Under the pieces are notes generated by a model. That model worked only from the letters and a program-made list of their open reading frames with translations, did not search any database and was not told the DNA's origin. Below are positions 25,986 through 37,856 of a stretch of DNA of 57,952 bases, one piece after another (position 1 is the stretch's first letter; each line of letters begins with the position of its first letter). This stretch comes from Parasitella parasitica. Its lineage: Eukaryota; Mucoromycota; Mucoromycetes; Mucorales; Mucoraceae. The position numbers were made by a program, and so were the translations under genes. Where the stretch lies: contig MU619294.1 in assembly GCA_025201805.1 (NCBI GenBank), positions 79,283 through 137,234 on the forward strand. Direction: 5' to 3'.

Positions 25986-26690
25986 ATGACTCCTCACCAA
26001 CGCACTAAATCTCCTCTTGGCCGCATGCTCTCTTTTATTGAGCTTCCTTCATCTTCTCTTCGATTTCTTATTCTCGACTGCCCCACTGAAAGTACTTTAC
26101 CATTTTATCTCGAAGAATTTGCAAGATACAAGGTGTCTCACGTTGTCCGATGCTGCCAACCCACCTACAGCACAACAAAACTTAATGATCAAGGTATCCA
26201 AGTCCATGACTTACCTTTTAAAGATGGTGGTATTGTAAGTAAATAACTCTTCGATATCCAACAAACTTGCTAACATTTACATGTCCATTAGCCACCACCC
26301 AATGTTATCAATGATTGGTTATCTCTCATTGATTCAGAGGAACAAAGTGGATTGGAAACTACAATTGCAGTTCATTGTGTTGCAGGCTTGGGCCGTGCAC
26401 CTGTTCTTGTAGCAATTGCTCTTATCGAGCTATTCGATATGCAACCTTTGGATGCAGTTGAATTCATTAGAAAAAATAGAAGAGGGGCTTTTAACAAGCC
26501 TCAGATCGCTTACCTTGATACCTACAAATCAACCTTACGCAGAAAAACCAAGAATGCTTCTCTCAAGACCTCCTTTGGTCGCATTTTCTTTCGTTTTGCT
26601 CTGTCCTCTTCACCTCCCTCTACTGCCGTATCACCCAAGAAGCAGCAAGCCGAAGAGGTTACTTCCATTCCACTTAGTAGCTGCGTTTGA
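25986..26690 (+). CDS. PRL/PTP4A-type protein tyrosine phosphatase
   Basis: Two exons (25986-26234, 26292-26690) give 215 aa. The protein has FLILDCPTESTLPFYLEEF, then VVRCCQPTYST, the general-acid loop region VHDLPFKDGGIPPPNVINDW and the P-loop HCVAGLGRAPVLVA with catalytic Cys and Arg. The VAGLGRAP form is specific to PRL phosphatases (classical PTPs have Ser or Thr after the Arg). PRLs usually end in a CAAX prenylation box after a basic stretch. Here the basic stretch (STLRRKTKNASLK) is followed by a ~45-residue extension ending SSCV-stop, which is not a CAAX box, so prenylation is doubtful. Confidence 0.9.
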
Positions 26691-26808
26691 ATGCTCATAT
26701 ATTTTCGTCTGATGGATGAACCCCCTCTCCCTTTTCCTTCTTTTTTAAAATAAAAATTTCCTGAAAATAAAAAAAAATAAAAAAAAAAAAAAATAAAAGA
26801 AAAGAAAA

Positions 26809-27756
26809 ATGCAGAAGAATAAGGATACTATTTCTAATGAAAAGCAACTGACAGAAAGCCAAAAAGAAGCAGGAGCGATGTACGGTAAAATAAACATATT
26901 TTACAGTATATTTAATTTTTCGGTTGGTTTATAGATTGTACAAGAAACTCTTGTCAGACCGCAATAAAACATTAGATGAACTACAGCAAACGCAATCCAA
27001 CTTACAAAGGAATATACCTAAAATCGTTAAAAAGCCCAATACGCCTCGAGCGGCCATAGTACGTTGTTGAGTGTATCTGATAGACCCACAACTATTTAAC
27101 AGCATCAACAGGCGTTTTCATTATTAGAAGATTTAATTGATGAATGCATTTTTGATGTATTATTTGATGTCCATAGAGACATTAAACAAGAAAACTCCAC
27201 CTGTCAAATTTGCCAAACAAAGTAATGACCAATATAATAGCAGCTCTTTTTTTTTATTTATTAATGCGTTGATGATATAGATGCAAGCATTACGGTAATT
27301 TTAATTTACTTTTTTTAGTCATGCTTCTCGTTTTCACTTACATTGCAGAACTAAAAAAAAAAAAGTTAAAAAACCTGGATTTGATGTATGGGGTAAAAGT
27401 TATACTGTCAGCAATCTGCCCTCGTATGAATGTGTAAATTGCCAGAAATCTATTGCATCAACTAGATATGCACCTCATTTAGAAAAATGCTTAGGACTAA
27501 GCGGCCGACAATCAAGTAGAGTGGCAAGCAGAAGGATGGGAGCATCTTCTCCTTCATTTTCGTCGGATGACAATAATGCAGGCACTGCGAGTCCTGATAG
27601 TGATGCATACGATCGTAACAATAGTAAAAAGAAAAAGCAGTTTTCGTCTGTAAGTTTATTACTCTCTGATGTTTATTCTTGTTATTCATTGTTTTATTGC
27701 AGCCCTCATTCTCAAATGGCGTATCGAGAGTAAAGAAGTTGAAGTATATGGAGTAG
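26809..27756 (+). CDS. SGF11: SAGA-associated factor 11 (deubiquitinase module subunit)
   Basis: Five exons (26809-26879, 26935-27058, 27103-27221, 27349-27649, 27703-27756) total 222 codons. The N-terminal helix LLEDLIDECIFDVLFDVHRD is the part that docks the SAGA deubiquitinase module. It is followed by CQIC, then the SGF11 zinc finger YECVNCQKSIASTRYAPHLE KCLGL and SSRVASRR (C-x2-C ... H-x3-C). In yeast and animals this finger contacts the nucleosome acidic patch so that Ubp8/USP22 can deubiquitylate H2B. Exon 1 must use donor GTACGG at 26880 to keep frame, rather than the nearby GTAAAA. Intron 3 (27222-27348, 127 nt) is longer than its neighbours. Confidence 0.88.
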
Positions 27757-27838
27757 ATTCATAATCATTTATTATAAATAGGCTTGTTTTTTGCTGCAAA
27801 TGATGCTTTTTATTTTTTTTTTTCCTTTAGAATAAAGC

Positions 27839-28379
27839 ATGTTTGCATATATTTTTACACTACTGATCTGTCTAGTGTGTGTTCTGACCCGCGTCCAAGG
27901 CTTTTGTATTTATAATTACTCGAAAGATACAACTTTCCACGTCCGTCAGGAACCATTAAACACAGGAGGCACATATTTCTCGTAATGCTTGCGTTTGCAC
28001 AACACACTGACATTTGTACCTAATGACATTTATATAGTCGGTTCCAAGTAAAAAGTCTAGGGCCAGGAGAAAAGGCTTGCTGTCCATACACATCGTTTGA
28101 TTGTAATCGAAGCGGCGGTGTAGACGATCAGATACAAATAGCTGTAAGCTTTCTTGCTTTTTAAAAATACGTAGATCTAATAGCAATCCATTATAGTTTA
28201 AGGCATACTGGGCCGGTGATGACACTGATTACACTTATTCAACATATTTGACATCAGGCGGTTGGTTAGAATTCCACAGTGGTGGTCCTGGGGATCCTGA
28301 CACTCGTGTATTTAAATCCAATAGAGCGCGATATAACAATGGCTTTAGCCGTACAGCCAAAGGTTTATTTTTGAATTGA
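27839..28379 (+). CDS. Small secreted cysteine-containing protein
   Basis: Three exons (27839-27981, 28038-28143, 28203-28379) give 141 aa. A clear signal peptide (MFAYIFTLLICLVCVLTRVQ) is cut before GFCIYN. The mature part is about 120 residues with four Cys, in FCIYN, ACCPYTSFDCN. It has Gly/Thr-rich surroundings and ends TAKGLFLN. There is no TM segment or GPI signal. I do not recognise a named domain. Its features fit a family of small extracellular proteins of Mucorales of unknown function. It ends 70 bases before the stop of the OPI1-like gene. Confidence 0.65.
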
Positions 28380-28449
28380 GCAACTTTTTATTCCTTATTT
28401 AATAAAGTAGTGCGAGCGATAATGGTATACTATTATATCAAACTGGATA

Positions 28450-29376
28450 TTAACGCTGTTCGTATTTACCGTTGTGATCAAACGAGTTGTTGGGTACATC
28501 TAATGTGCGGATAGGCGGTAACCGTATGCCGTCCATCCCGTTGTCATTGTTTCCAGCGGTAGTTGGGGTGCTACTGTTCATGCCAGGTACTCTTTTTAAT
28601 CGCTCAATCCATATTTCAGCTCTTTCCACAGTATCTGAAAATACAGTGGAGACAGAGTTCAACATATTTACGGATTCTTGACCAAACTCAAGCAATTTGA
28701 CAGCTGCTTCTTCCTGTTTTGTGTCATTAACGAATGGGCAGGTGCTGGCTGATCTCGGGCCTAACATGGGAGATCCAGCAGGTGAATTAGTTGTTGATCG
28801 GATATCATTCGAAGATGCCTATACGATGGTGAGCATTACATAAACAAACCAAACACAAAGATTTTTTACCCATTTCCCAGGCAAGTTGAGTATAAATCCT
28901 CGGACTGATTGCCTTGATTGTGAAGGTAATGATGCGCCTGCATATTTTGTAATGACTTCGACCACTTTTCTCAATGTTTCGACGATATCTCTTTTGATGC
29001 CTGATAGAACAGATTGATTTTTAATATTACTGTTAACGGTTAATGTAGATGAAGCTGATTTGGTGGTCGCCAAGGAAACAAGATAGCTCTTCAAAACTGA
29101 CATTTGTTGCTCAATGTGCTGGATGGCGTATTTCAGCCAACTTAAACAGTACTTGAGGCATTTCATTGAATCCTCGCTAATAACTGCTGCTGTTGTACCT
29201 GCTGCTGATCCAGCGCCCATAACTAATTGTTGCCATCGACTTATAGTAGATGGTGCTGCTGTGCCAGCTGCAGTGGGATGAGGGTGGTGCGTTGAATAAG
29301 GGGCTGGTATTGTCCTTGCAGGGGAGCTGCTGCGTGATGAGGCTTTATGGTTCTTTCTTTGTCTGTAATTATCCAT
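28450..29376 (-). CDS. OPI1: OPI1-like transcriptional regulator of phospholipid genes
   Basis: Two exons are supported (29376 to about 28871, then about 28818-28450). The Opi1-family core is clear: MKCLKYCLSWLKYAIQHIEQ, then DIVETLRKVVEVITKYAG, LPSQSRQSVRGFILNLPGKW (the join follows this Trp), then AAVKLLEFGQESVNMLNSV and AEIWIERLKRV. In yeast Opi1 senses phosphatidic acid at the ER and represses inositol/choline-responsive genes through Ino2. The frame is open up to an ATG at 29580, but a polypyrimidine-AG (near 29395) suggests that the 5' part is an intron and a further upstream exon is missing. The N-terminus is therefore uncertain. Confidence 0.78.
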
Positions 29377-29676
29377 AATTGCTTCCAATACGCCTTGTAA
29401 AAGAGAAAAGCAAAAAAGAAAAAGAGGGATGTTTAAAAGGAAGCGAAGCAATTGGCTTGACAGATTTTCACGTGAATAAGTAGTTGAATAGGTTGTAGCT
29501 GTTCTGAGGCTTATATGTGTCCTTCCTTCCTTCCTTTGTTTGCGCACTGATCTCCAGAAAAAACCAAAAAGGGAGCTCATTCAAAATGAAGGCTGTTATG
29601 TTAAGATTTGAAGCGTTCAAAATATTGAAAGAAATCAAATGTATGGTCTTGTCTTGGCTTGAGCATGCTTTTTAGA

Positions 29677-29925
29677 TTAATCACTGTCGTTAGATCTCAC
29701 AACAAATATGCAGACCCTGTCTATCACAGATTGCATGTCTTTTGATGAGGTTCCTGCTTGCTTATCTTCGTCAATGGCACTGCCATAGTTTACAAGTCCT
29801 GAGCTAAATACCTCGCACACATGTTACAAATACAGCTTATCTTGTTCATTGTCGCAGTAGGCGCCTTGAACCGTTCTAATATCTCCTTTGCTATCTTTGA
29901 TTGTTTCTTTCAATAATGTTGTATC
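29677..29925 (-). CDS. Unrecognised coding-like fragment
   Basis: Minus-strand frame TTLLKETIKDSKGDIRTVQG then AYCDNEQDKLYF, joined over a 24-nt GT..AG gap (GTAACA...TTTAG) to SGLVNYGSAIDEDKQAGTSS, KDMQSVIDRVCIFVVRSNDSD and a stop. The composition is protein-like and clean across about 80 codons. No start is visible, and I do not know the family. It may be the remnant of a lost gene, or the 3' end of a gene with unseen upstream exons, lying between OPI1 and the STK16-like kinase. Confidence 0.3.
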
Positions 29926-30120
29926 GTTTCCAGAATAGTGCTTTCAGATATTGCTACACTCTATTGCTATAGCTCCCTAAAAATCTAGCAGAGCTGTGCA
30001 ATAAAATAGTGTTTACATCTGCTCGTACATTATTATCAGAAGTAAAGATGAAATGCCTAAAATTCAAGCATTGGATTGACACTATTCAAGGATGATAAGG
30101 ATATCTTTAATATACGTGAT

Positions 30121-31370
30121 TTATCGATTTATAGAAATGACTCGATCAACAGCAGAAATTACTTCGTCTATGTTTGGTCTAGCATTGGGATCAATATTCA
30201 ACATCCAAGATATCAGATCCTGAAGTTTTTTGGAGTATATATCTTTTTTAGCGCTTGGAAAATTAAACTGTCTGTTTAGCACAGCAAGTGCCATTGTTCC
30301 TCCTTGCTGGTTTATGGTCATTTCAAATGGTGATTCTCCATACGCCATGGTGAACAATGTGCAGCCCAAAGACCAAACATCAACCTTCTCGGTTAAAGAT
30401 GTACCCGATTTTACGTCAAACAACTCAGGCGCTCTATAAGGCATTGAACAGTTCTCGGCAGCATCGTCTTGCTGTTTCATTGCTGTTTGTCTATCTGTAA
30501 TTTCAATTTGTGCTGGCCTTGCTGATCCGAAATCCATCAAGATGGGTGTTCTTCCATCATCTGAGAGCAGTATATTTCTATAAAAAAAAGGGGGTATGAA
30601 TAGATCCAACTTTTTTGAAACATATTTTATTCTTACGCAGGTTTGATGTCTCGATGCGCCCATGGTATACTGACGCCTACTCTGTTTTTATAGGTTGCCA
30701 ACACTTTAACACTTGTGCAAATATCTCGAAATAGCGCCAGCATCTGCTTCTCTGGGATAGTTATTCCTTGCTGGTTGCATTTATCAATTAGATCTTGAAT
30801 ATTACCCCTCTGTATCCAAGATTTTATGAATACTCTTTCACTGAATAATTACTATAATTTACCTTGTAAAATGGCATGATAATATAAATAGTTTTACTGC
30901 CGTCTTTTTCTTTGATCATACACATATCCTGGTATCAAAATCATTTAATAGGTAAAATATTTCAGAGAAGGTAGGAAACAGTATTGTTTTTTATGCTACC
31001 TCAATTTTGATGATATTTTTGTGTTGCAGGCGGTCTGTAATGATAGCTTCTTTAACTGCTTTTTCAGCGACTTCTTTGCCCATTTTACAACATATTTTTT
31101 TGACGGCAAATAGCTGTTTATTATCATCTTCTGCCAAGTAAACGATTGAGAACCCTCTACAAATCAATAGATTAAATGTAAGAAACATTCATTTTCTCTG
31201 CAAGACAGACTCTCTACTTTTTACCCTTCGCCCAATAATTTTGTAATTCTAAAGCTTCTACCATTTGCCGTTATAACTGTATTTAAAGATTCCTGCGTGA
31301 TAATAGAAGTGTCTACAACAGATTCGACGACACTGTTAAGGGATCCTACTAAATTGGCGAAAAAAGACAT
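30121..31370 (-). CDS. NAK-family Ser/Thr kinase, STK16/Env7-like
   Basis: A multi-exon gene starting at ATG 31370 (MSFFANLVGSLN). Kinase landmarks in order: LLGEGGFSIVYLAED, FAVKKICCK (catalytic Lys), EAIITDRLQHKNIIKIE, IYIIMPFYKRGNIQDLID, then HRDIKPANILLSDDGRTPIL (join inside it), MDFGSARPAQIEI, YRAPELFDV, DVWSLGCTLFTMAYGESPFE and NARPNIDEV. DFGSA in the activation loop, a long insertion before the APE motif and a compact lobe are typical of STK16/MPSK1 and yeast Env7, which are acylated kinases of Golgi and vacuole membranes. No Cys lies in the first ~12 residues, and position 2 is Ser, so the usual acylation sites are not obvious. Confidence 0.88.
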
Positions 31371-33052
31371 ATCTTCTTTTTGTATATGAAGTTAATAAAA
31401 GGCGGAAAATGCGCCGAACGAAGTTTAAAAAGCATTATTTCTCATCATGTAATATTTTCGCTGCGATTGCAAACTTTATAGATATCACATAAGAATTAAT
31501 TGAGAGTAGTATGTATGTATTCATCATGTTTGTTTGATATTCTACTATAGTGTAAAGTCCTGTTTGGTATCCTACATCTTTACCTTCATTATTATTTAAA
31601 ACAAACTATCACGTGATAAATTATTCCCCAATTCTTTTATTCATTTTGAAATTTATAAATATCGATGATCACCTTCGCGTTGACAGGAAAAAGTAAGAAA
31701 AATCAAAAAACATAACAGTATTTGATAAATAGATATTACCAATATATCCATGACAAAATTGTTTAGAATAACGAAATATAGACAGAAAAAATACAACTAG
31801 AACTGAATATATTTATTTAGCTAATCCAAGATTGTATGAGGATTTTAACTAGTGTATGTTTCGAAGATATTCATAGCTATTTGGTAGTGCCGCAGAAATA
31901 AGACCTTGATTGTATGAGTGATAATTGGGTGCACTTGTGCCGCTTTTTGCCTAGTAACTGGAGGTTGAATCTCATCCTAGTTCCTACATTGACGCTGACA
32001 CATTCAAATGGAATTGAGTATAAAGACTTTTAGATACCAGGACCAGAGCAATCCTGGCATCTTTTTTTTTATCATTAATAAAGACCCCTCGTTCTCCGTG
32101 ATATAATCGCTTGTAGTCTCTTTATTTAATTGTCTTTGGAAATAATCGTTATTCATATCGAAATAACTCTCAAGAATGAAGGATAATTGGATACTCTTTG
32201 TTCCAAAAAGGCATGAGATCAAGCAATTATTAGATTGATGATTCTTTGTATACAAAGTCAAGCATAAGCTATTGATATATAATATAAAATGTAATGAACT
32301 TGGTATTACTGTACATATTACCAAGTTTAATATTTAACCACAATGACGACAATTAGTGCTATAAAAGACATAAGCTAGTATTAAAGATGGTCTTCTTGTC
32401 TATAAAGTCATTAGTTCTTTGTGTCTGATTCTATCTTTGTGAAGTTATACATTTTTTGAACAGATTATATTTATATATTATCCTTTACGCACAACAATAC
32501 TTGTCGAAACAGGAGAGCAAAATCTGTTTCAAATCAAGAAGGTCGTCTGTAACACAGGTCTGTGTGATTGACAAACAATAAGGTACTATCAGATCAAAGA
32601 TGATTAACCTTGTAGTATAATAATACATCGTACCCTTTCAAGGACGATGACATCACTTGCAAATTTATCTTATCGATTAGTATTTTGATTAAGTCACCAA
32701 AAATTTATGTTGCAAAGTCGAATCTTTTATAAGTAATCACAAGTTTTTGTATCTCGTTAATTCAAGGTTTTATTTTATACATTTCTTATTTTCGATCTTG
32801 CAGATCTCAACAACAGTAGCCTTTATATGGATACAACAATAGCCTCTAGAATCAATTTACAATTATCAGTATAAATATAACATGTATTTCATTTAATAAA
32901 ATATTATCATTACCCTGATAATCAAAGTCTCTTATAACGTCTCTTATTCAGCACTCATCCAAACACTATTTTAATATATATCACGTGATTTTTCTCTGTA
33001 GTATATTTTGAAGTATCTTATATATGTATTTACTTTTACAGAAATCAAAAAA
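31371..33052. other. AT-rich intergenic 1.7 kb
   Basis: Very AT-rich. No gene is supported. The frame at 32004-32324 (minus) has no motif and poor codon texture. The stretch may hold old repeats. Confidence 0.5.
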
Positions 33053-33126
33053 GCTTCCGTGGCGCAATTGGCTAGCGCGTCTGACTGTTAATCAGGAGGT
33101 TGGTGGTTCAAGCCCACCCGGGAGCG
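33053..33126 (+). tRNA. tRNA-Asn (GTT)
   Basis: 74 nt, no intron. The acceptor stem GCTTCCG pairs with CGGGAGC, with G as the discriminator base. The D arm is GGCGCAATTGGCTAGCGC. The anticodon stem-loop TCTGA-CTGTTAA-TCAGG has anticodon GTT at 33087-33089. The T arm contains GGTTCAAGCC. A T7 run at 33127 fits an RNA polymerase III terminator. Confidence 0.97.
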
Positions 33127-33133
33127 TTTTTTT
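33127..33133 (+). terminator. RNA polymerase III T-run terminator
   Basis: A run of seven T residues directly follows the tRNA-Asn 3' end, the usual Pol III stop signal. Confidence 0.8.
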
Positions 33134-34381
33134 ATTAAATGTTGATTTTAGTGAGACGTTGTTAGGTGGCCACAGATTTTGCATGCAAAGTATTTAAACT
33201 TGTTAGACACGAAGGTATTGATTAATAAGAAGCTTGTATATCTATGATTTGTCAAAATTTTCCTAATGGCGGGGGTCGCAGTCAAACTCTCAAGTAAACA
33301 CAATCCAGGAACATATCTCAGAAGTAGATTAACATTTCCATGGATGAACAGTAGTAGATACAATCTATCGTTCCATTCTCTAAAACTCATACCATGTCTA
33401 CTCACACTCTTCCAACTTATTATCCTTCCATCAGTTCATTTATAAGTGTAAATTCACTCTTTTATAAACCATCAGTTTTTAATGTAATGCACGAGATCTC
33501 TACCTGTTTAATTTGCAACCGTTCTTTTTTTTTGAATAATTTCTCATCCTGATAAATCAAATACCGGCGAATCAGCCTGAGAAGTTGTAGTGATAGAAAG
33601 CAAGGTTGAAGCGGATTTTATATGGAATCAACAACAATGAAAGAGGTTGCAATAAATTCAAATTAACTCGTATATAATATCTCTTACATCGTCCAAGCTA
33701 TTGTTACAACTATAGAGTAGTTGAGTGTACTTCTAGTAGATAGAGTTCCGTCAACTCTTACAGAAAAAAAAAGTAATCTGTACAGTAGAAGACTTGCCAA
33801 TGACAAAATAACTCTCATGAAATGATACTGTTTATCGTCATATTTATTATTTTATTAAATCCTCTTCTACAATTTAAGCCTAAAAAGAACTAAAAGAAGT
33901 AAAGTTTATGTGAACAATTACACTCCTAATGTTCGAACCAAAAAAAAAAAAAAAAGAGCCAGAGATACACGAGATACGAAAACTTTATGATACTTTATTT
34001 AAATCGAAATTGCATCTGCTATTTACACCTTTTACAACCACATAAATTTATGGTGACTCATTTAGATTACTAAATGACAGTGTTATATCAGAAACATGGC
34101 AAGATTTCACATCAGGTTCCCAGACCACTTCTAGGGTCTTAAAGTAGATCATGGGTAGTCATGATTTACATTATGCAGTAGACAATAGAACCATAATGTA
34201 ATGAATGCGTATATAATATATAGAGAGGCGTATTATGAATAAAAGCGTAATCGCCATGGCCAACTTGTGTGATAAAATCCTAACTAATGGTGACGCTTTA
34301 GCAACTAAACGTCTAAAATATGCACCAGTGATTAGATTTTACACTTCTATTTTAAAAAATAAAAGAACACATTTATTATTC
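33134..34381. other. Intergenic
   Basis: No gene is supported. A minus-strand frame at 33148-33405 (SFREWNDRLYLLLF, then SNKFKYFACKICGHL) looks mildly protein-like but has no known motif. An A15 run lies near 33940. Confidence 0.4.
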
Positions 34382-35048
34382 CTAAAGCAGATCACCTAAT
34401 TTACCATTATTCGAAGCCATGTTTGTAGCAAATGCAGTTGATGGCGAGATTACATAAAACCAATTCGACGACTCAATATTTCTATTGAGCAGGTCTGTCT
34501 TTTGCAACAATCCAACAACAAAAACAATATCGGCAACGTCAACCACTACAAACTTTTTCGTTTCATATTCTCGGAACGGTTGGACCATTGGTATACGGTG
34601 ATGGTTGGTGGTGTTTCATCACTTCAACAATCGCGTACAAGCTGCCACATGATATTCCATTCTTAATAGCAAGCTGGATATCATACTCAAAGTAGAAATG
34701 GACCTTGCCAACAAACCAGTGTGGCACTGATTGTACGCAGTGATTGAGCCTATCAATAGTTGTTACGTGTTAATTTTCATCATCATCATGGTAAAAATAT
34801 ACATACCTTTTCTTGACGATTGACTCAAACATAATATGTTCACCTCCTCTAGCACTGGACCCTGAATTTGCTTTGAAAAACAACGATGCCAAGACATGAC
34901 CATCACTCCAAAGTTTAGCAGCAGGCGTCAGCAGTTTTTCCAAGTTCAAAGGTTCTGAATGGGTTTTGCTGATACCCAAGAAACGCCTCTTGTATGCTGA
35001 TAACGCTAGAACAAATTTATCTACGGGTACCAAGCCTTCTATCAGCAA
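34382..35048 (-). pseudogene. Frameshifted orphan gene, repeat-like
   Basis: Two minus-strand parts join over a good 57-nt intron (GTATGT...GATAG): 35048 to about 34806, and about 34748-34382. Part 1 reads LIEGLVPVDKFVLALSAYKR, then LNLEKLLTPAAKLWSDGHVL and GSSARGGEHIMFESIVKKR. Part 2 reads LNHCVQSVPHWFVGKVHFYF and YAIVEVMKHH, then a +1 slip to MVQPFREYETKKFVVVDVAD and IVFVVGLLQ. One frameshift near 34610 breaks it. The texture (W-F-G-K-V-x-F, then V-V-D-V-x-D-I) recalls the C-terminal region of large DNA-transposon-associated proteins, but I cannot name a family. It could also be a young pseudogene. Confidence 0.4.
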
Positions 35049-36082
35049 GAAAGCTCAATCGTTAGCAGAAGAAAAATCCAGAACAACAAGAGACGAGAAT
35101 GATTCCAAAGCTGAGGGTGCCGTTTCTAACAGCCAGGAATCAATCATGCCAATTGTTTCAATCTTGTTTGAGGAACCGCAATAAAGTTAATATCTAGTGC
35201 AATCGAAGAGGACATTAACTATAAAAGACACATCCAATATACACCCCTATTTCCTTTCCTTTACCAAAAATCCGTACCTATTTAAATAACCAAAAAATTA
35301 CCATTCTGAGTTTGGTAGCATTTAAACATATACTGTTTCTTACATTATTTCTAATATCAATAAAACAGCAGATTTTTATTTTTGAACATCCAAATCACAG
35401 AAAGCTTTAGAAACTAGTCCCTCAAACTAATCTGCTAATTCTCCCAAATACGTTGATAGCATTTGCATCGAAATTCACCCTTGCTTGCATTACGAGTTAC
35501 ACATCGTGTTATGTCAAAAGTCAAATAGCCTGAAATCTGCACTTTATTACGGATACATCCTATAGATGTATTTATACACAATGTTATTATGTTAGGTTTA
35601 GCATAATGTGAATTATAACAAAGGTTTTACTATCTAGAACCAGTGGGTTGTAAATCAGGATTATCCATGATTTACCTCAGATATCAATGCTGAGAGTGAG
35701 ACATTTTTCAGAGACTTATGATACAACCTATCGGTTACAAACATTCAGGGCCGAAAGTTTTACTTCTGATCTTTGAGAAATTATTATTCAAATTATTAAT
35801 AATATCCTATATCGCGTTTTCCAATACATGCTAAGGCCAAATAGCGATGAATTAGCTGCTGGATGCTCATTTTGCGGAGGGAGAGTCATAGAAGAAGGGC
35901 TCATAGTGATTTCCCAAGGAATTAGAGTAATGCGAAAAGCCAGTTGAAGCGAGTACGTTTATACCAATTAATGTGTCCAATATGTTTAGTATATTTAATA
36001 TGCTTGATTAAATTAGATTGAATGTTTGTTAACAGTCAATTTAATAAAGTATTTGTAACGATCGCTTGGCATGTACAATCTT
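35049..36082. other. Intergenic
   Basis: No gene is supported. The plus-strand frame 34966-35184 is antisense to the orphan pseudogene. AT-rich sequence follows. Confidence 0.5.
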
Positions 36083-36210
36083 TTTATGGTTTCTGAAATA
36101 AAAGTTCAAGTAAATGATACGTTTCACAGTGTTTGTGATAATATGTATTAGGGTTTCTGATAACAAACCTTTTATTTCTAATAAAAGCTAAGAAGTTTCT
36201 AAGGGAAGAG
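36083..36210 (+). repeat. Left terminal inverted repeat of the 1.9-kb element
   Basis: Its reverse complement is found at 37857-37985 at high identity. Differences include CGTTTCACAG against CATGTCACGG, and TAATAAAAGCTAAG against TGATAAAAGCTGAG. Confidence 0.85.
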
Positions 36211-37856
36211 AAATGTCTCCCTAAAAAGATTTCAAGTGGGAATTTCATATTTAGAGAGAAAGAGTAATTGCTTTGTTTTATTCATAGTGAAAATATAAAG
36301 AGAATCTGTTGTGAAATAAAGCTATCTACATCATGTCTCTAAGTTCAAGGTATTCCTCAAAAAAAAAGGTTACGGCTGTCTATGGACAAACATTTGTAAT
36401 TTTGGGTGTAAGTGTGTCTGTAGACTTTGGATCAAAAACTTTTAACTGGATTCAGGAACGAAGAGCGAGATTAAAGATAAACAAATTTATGTCCTTGGGA
36501 TTTCATAAATTTCTATACAGATAATTTTATATGAATGAGTGTGTTATCCTGGTGGCAGATTGTTTCCTTTTCTCTGGTATTATCTAGTGTAGAAGATCTT
36601 GCCAGACAAGTACCAAGCTGGATTCTCTGTATCCAGTTGCACAGTAGAACAGCTAGTCAAACCTGTGCCATCTTTCCCACAATAGTGGAATGATTCAAAA
36701 GTGTGTACCTTTGCAAAGCCAGCGTAGATTTCAGGCGCCTGATTTTTTTTTTTTTTTTTGGTCTAGCAAACTTTAGTGTGTCTTGTAAGAAAACAATATT
36801 TAGTGATCTCAAACATAAAAAAAAGTAATTCAAAGTAATGCATTAGACTATAAGACACCTTTTGATGACATATTTGCGTAGCTTAGAGCAAATTTTTGTA
36901 TTTTTCAAGTTGACATCAGATGTAGGTAGCAACCTTTCTAACTCTTTTCGGCAAAGTATTTTTCAAAATCGGAGTGTGAGATTGTCAGGCCAGGTAAAGA
37001 CATGAAAGCACTACCATTAGAAAGCCAAGAAGCGCACCATTTGAACAAACTATTTTCAATTGTTTTTCTCTTAATTTAGTTAATCTATAGCTTCTCAAAA
37101 CTAATGCTTTCTTCAAAAAAATATCATTTTTCTCTGATAGCGGAGATTAAACGCGTCCAAAACCAGGAAGAAAAAATTCTTCCAGAAACTCAATTTGGAC
37201 ATTTCGAAAACAAAATTACTCCTTTGAGGCAAGATATCATCCTCTGATACTATGCATACCACGGCTGTCAGTCTATGATAATAGCTGTATTTTTGGGCGC
37301 TCTATGGTATCATTTCATAATTCCGGTATGCTTATGGAATTAGTTCTGTTGAGAAAACCTCAAAAACAGATTAAGAGAGGAAAGTCAACATTTTGCTTAA
37401 TCAGAGCGCATTTCCAGTCTCTCAGATCAAGAAATGGACTTTCACGATCATTTTCTTCTAATATATGCTATAGTAAAAAGTTGCATTTTTGAGGTCAAAA
37501 TCGAGGATAATGCATAATCGATGATTTTGGATGGGTGGATACAAGGAAAAAATCGAAAAAATCCGTCATTTTGCATCGAAAAAAAAATCATGCTCAAATT
37601 GCACCAAAATCATATATAATATAGTTTCTTCCCAGTGGATACTATTTCTGGTGCTTTCAAGACACTTTTGATTATAAAAATCAATCAAAAAGTGGCACAC
37701 AAAGCTAAATTTCATGCTTTTAAGCTGTAAAAATATCTATTTGGAGATGATAACACCTCAATATCAATTCTAGTAAATGACACAGCTCTAAAAGTAAGTA
37801 TTTTTGATATCACAAGTATACCTTTCTTCATAGTAAAACGATAAAACAGGTGTGGC

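Noticed and set aside
32004-32324. 106-codon minus-strand frame in the AT-rich desert
   Set aside because: Composition follows base composition; no motif or neighbouring exons.
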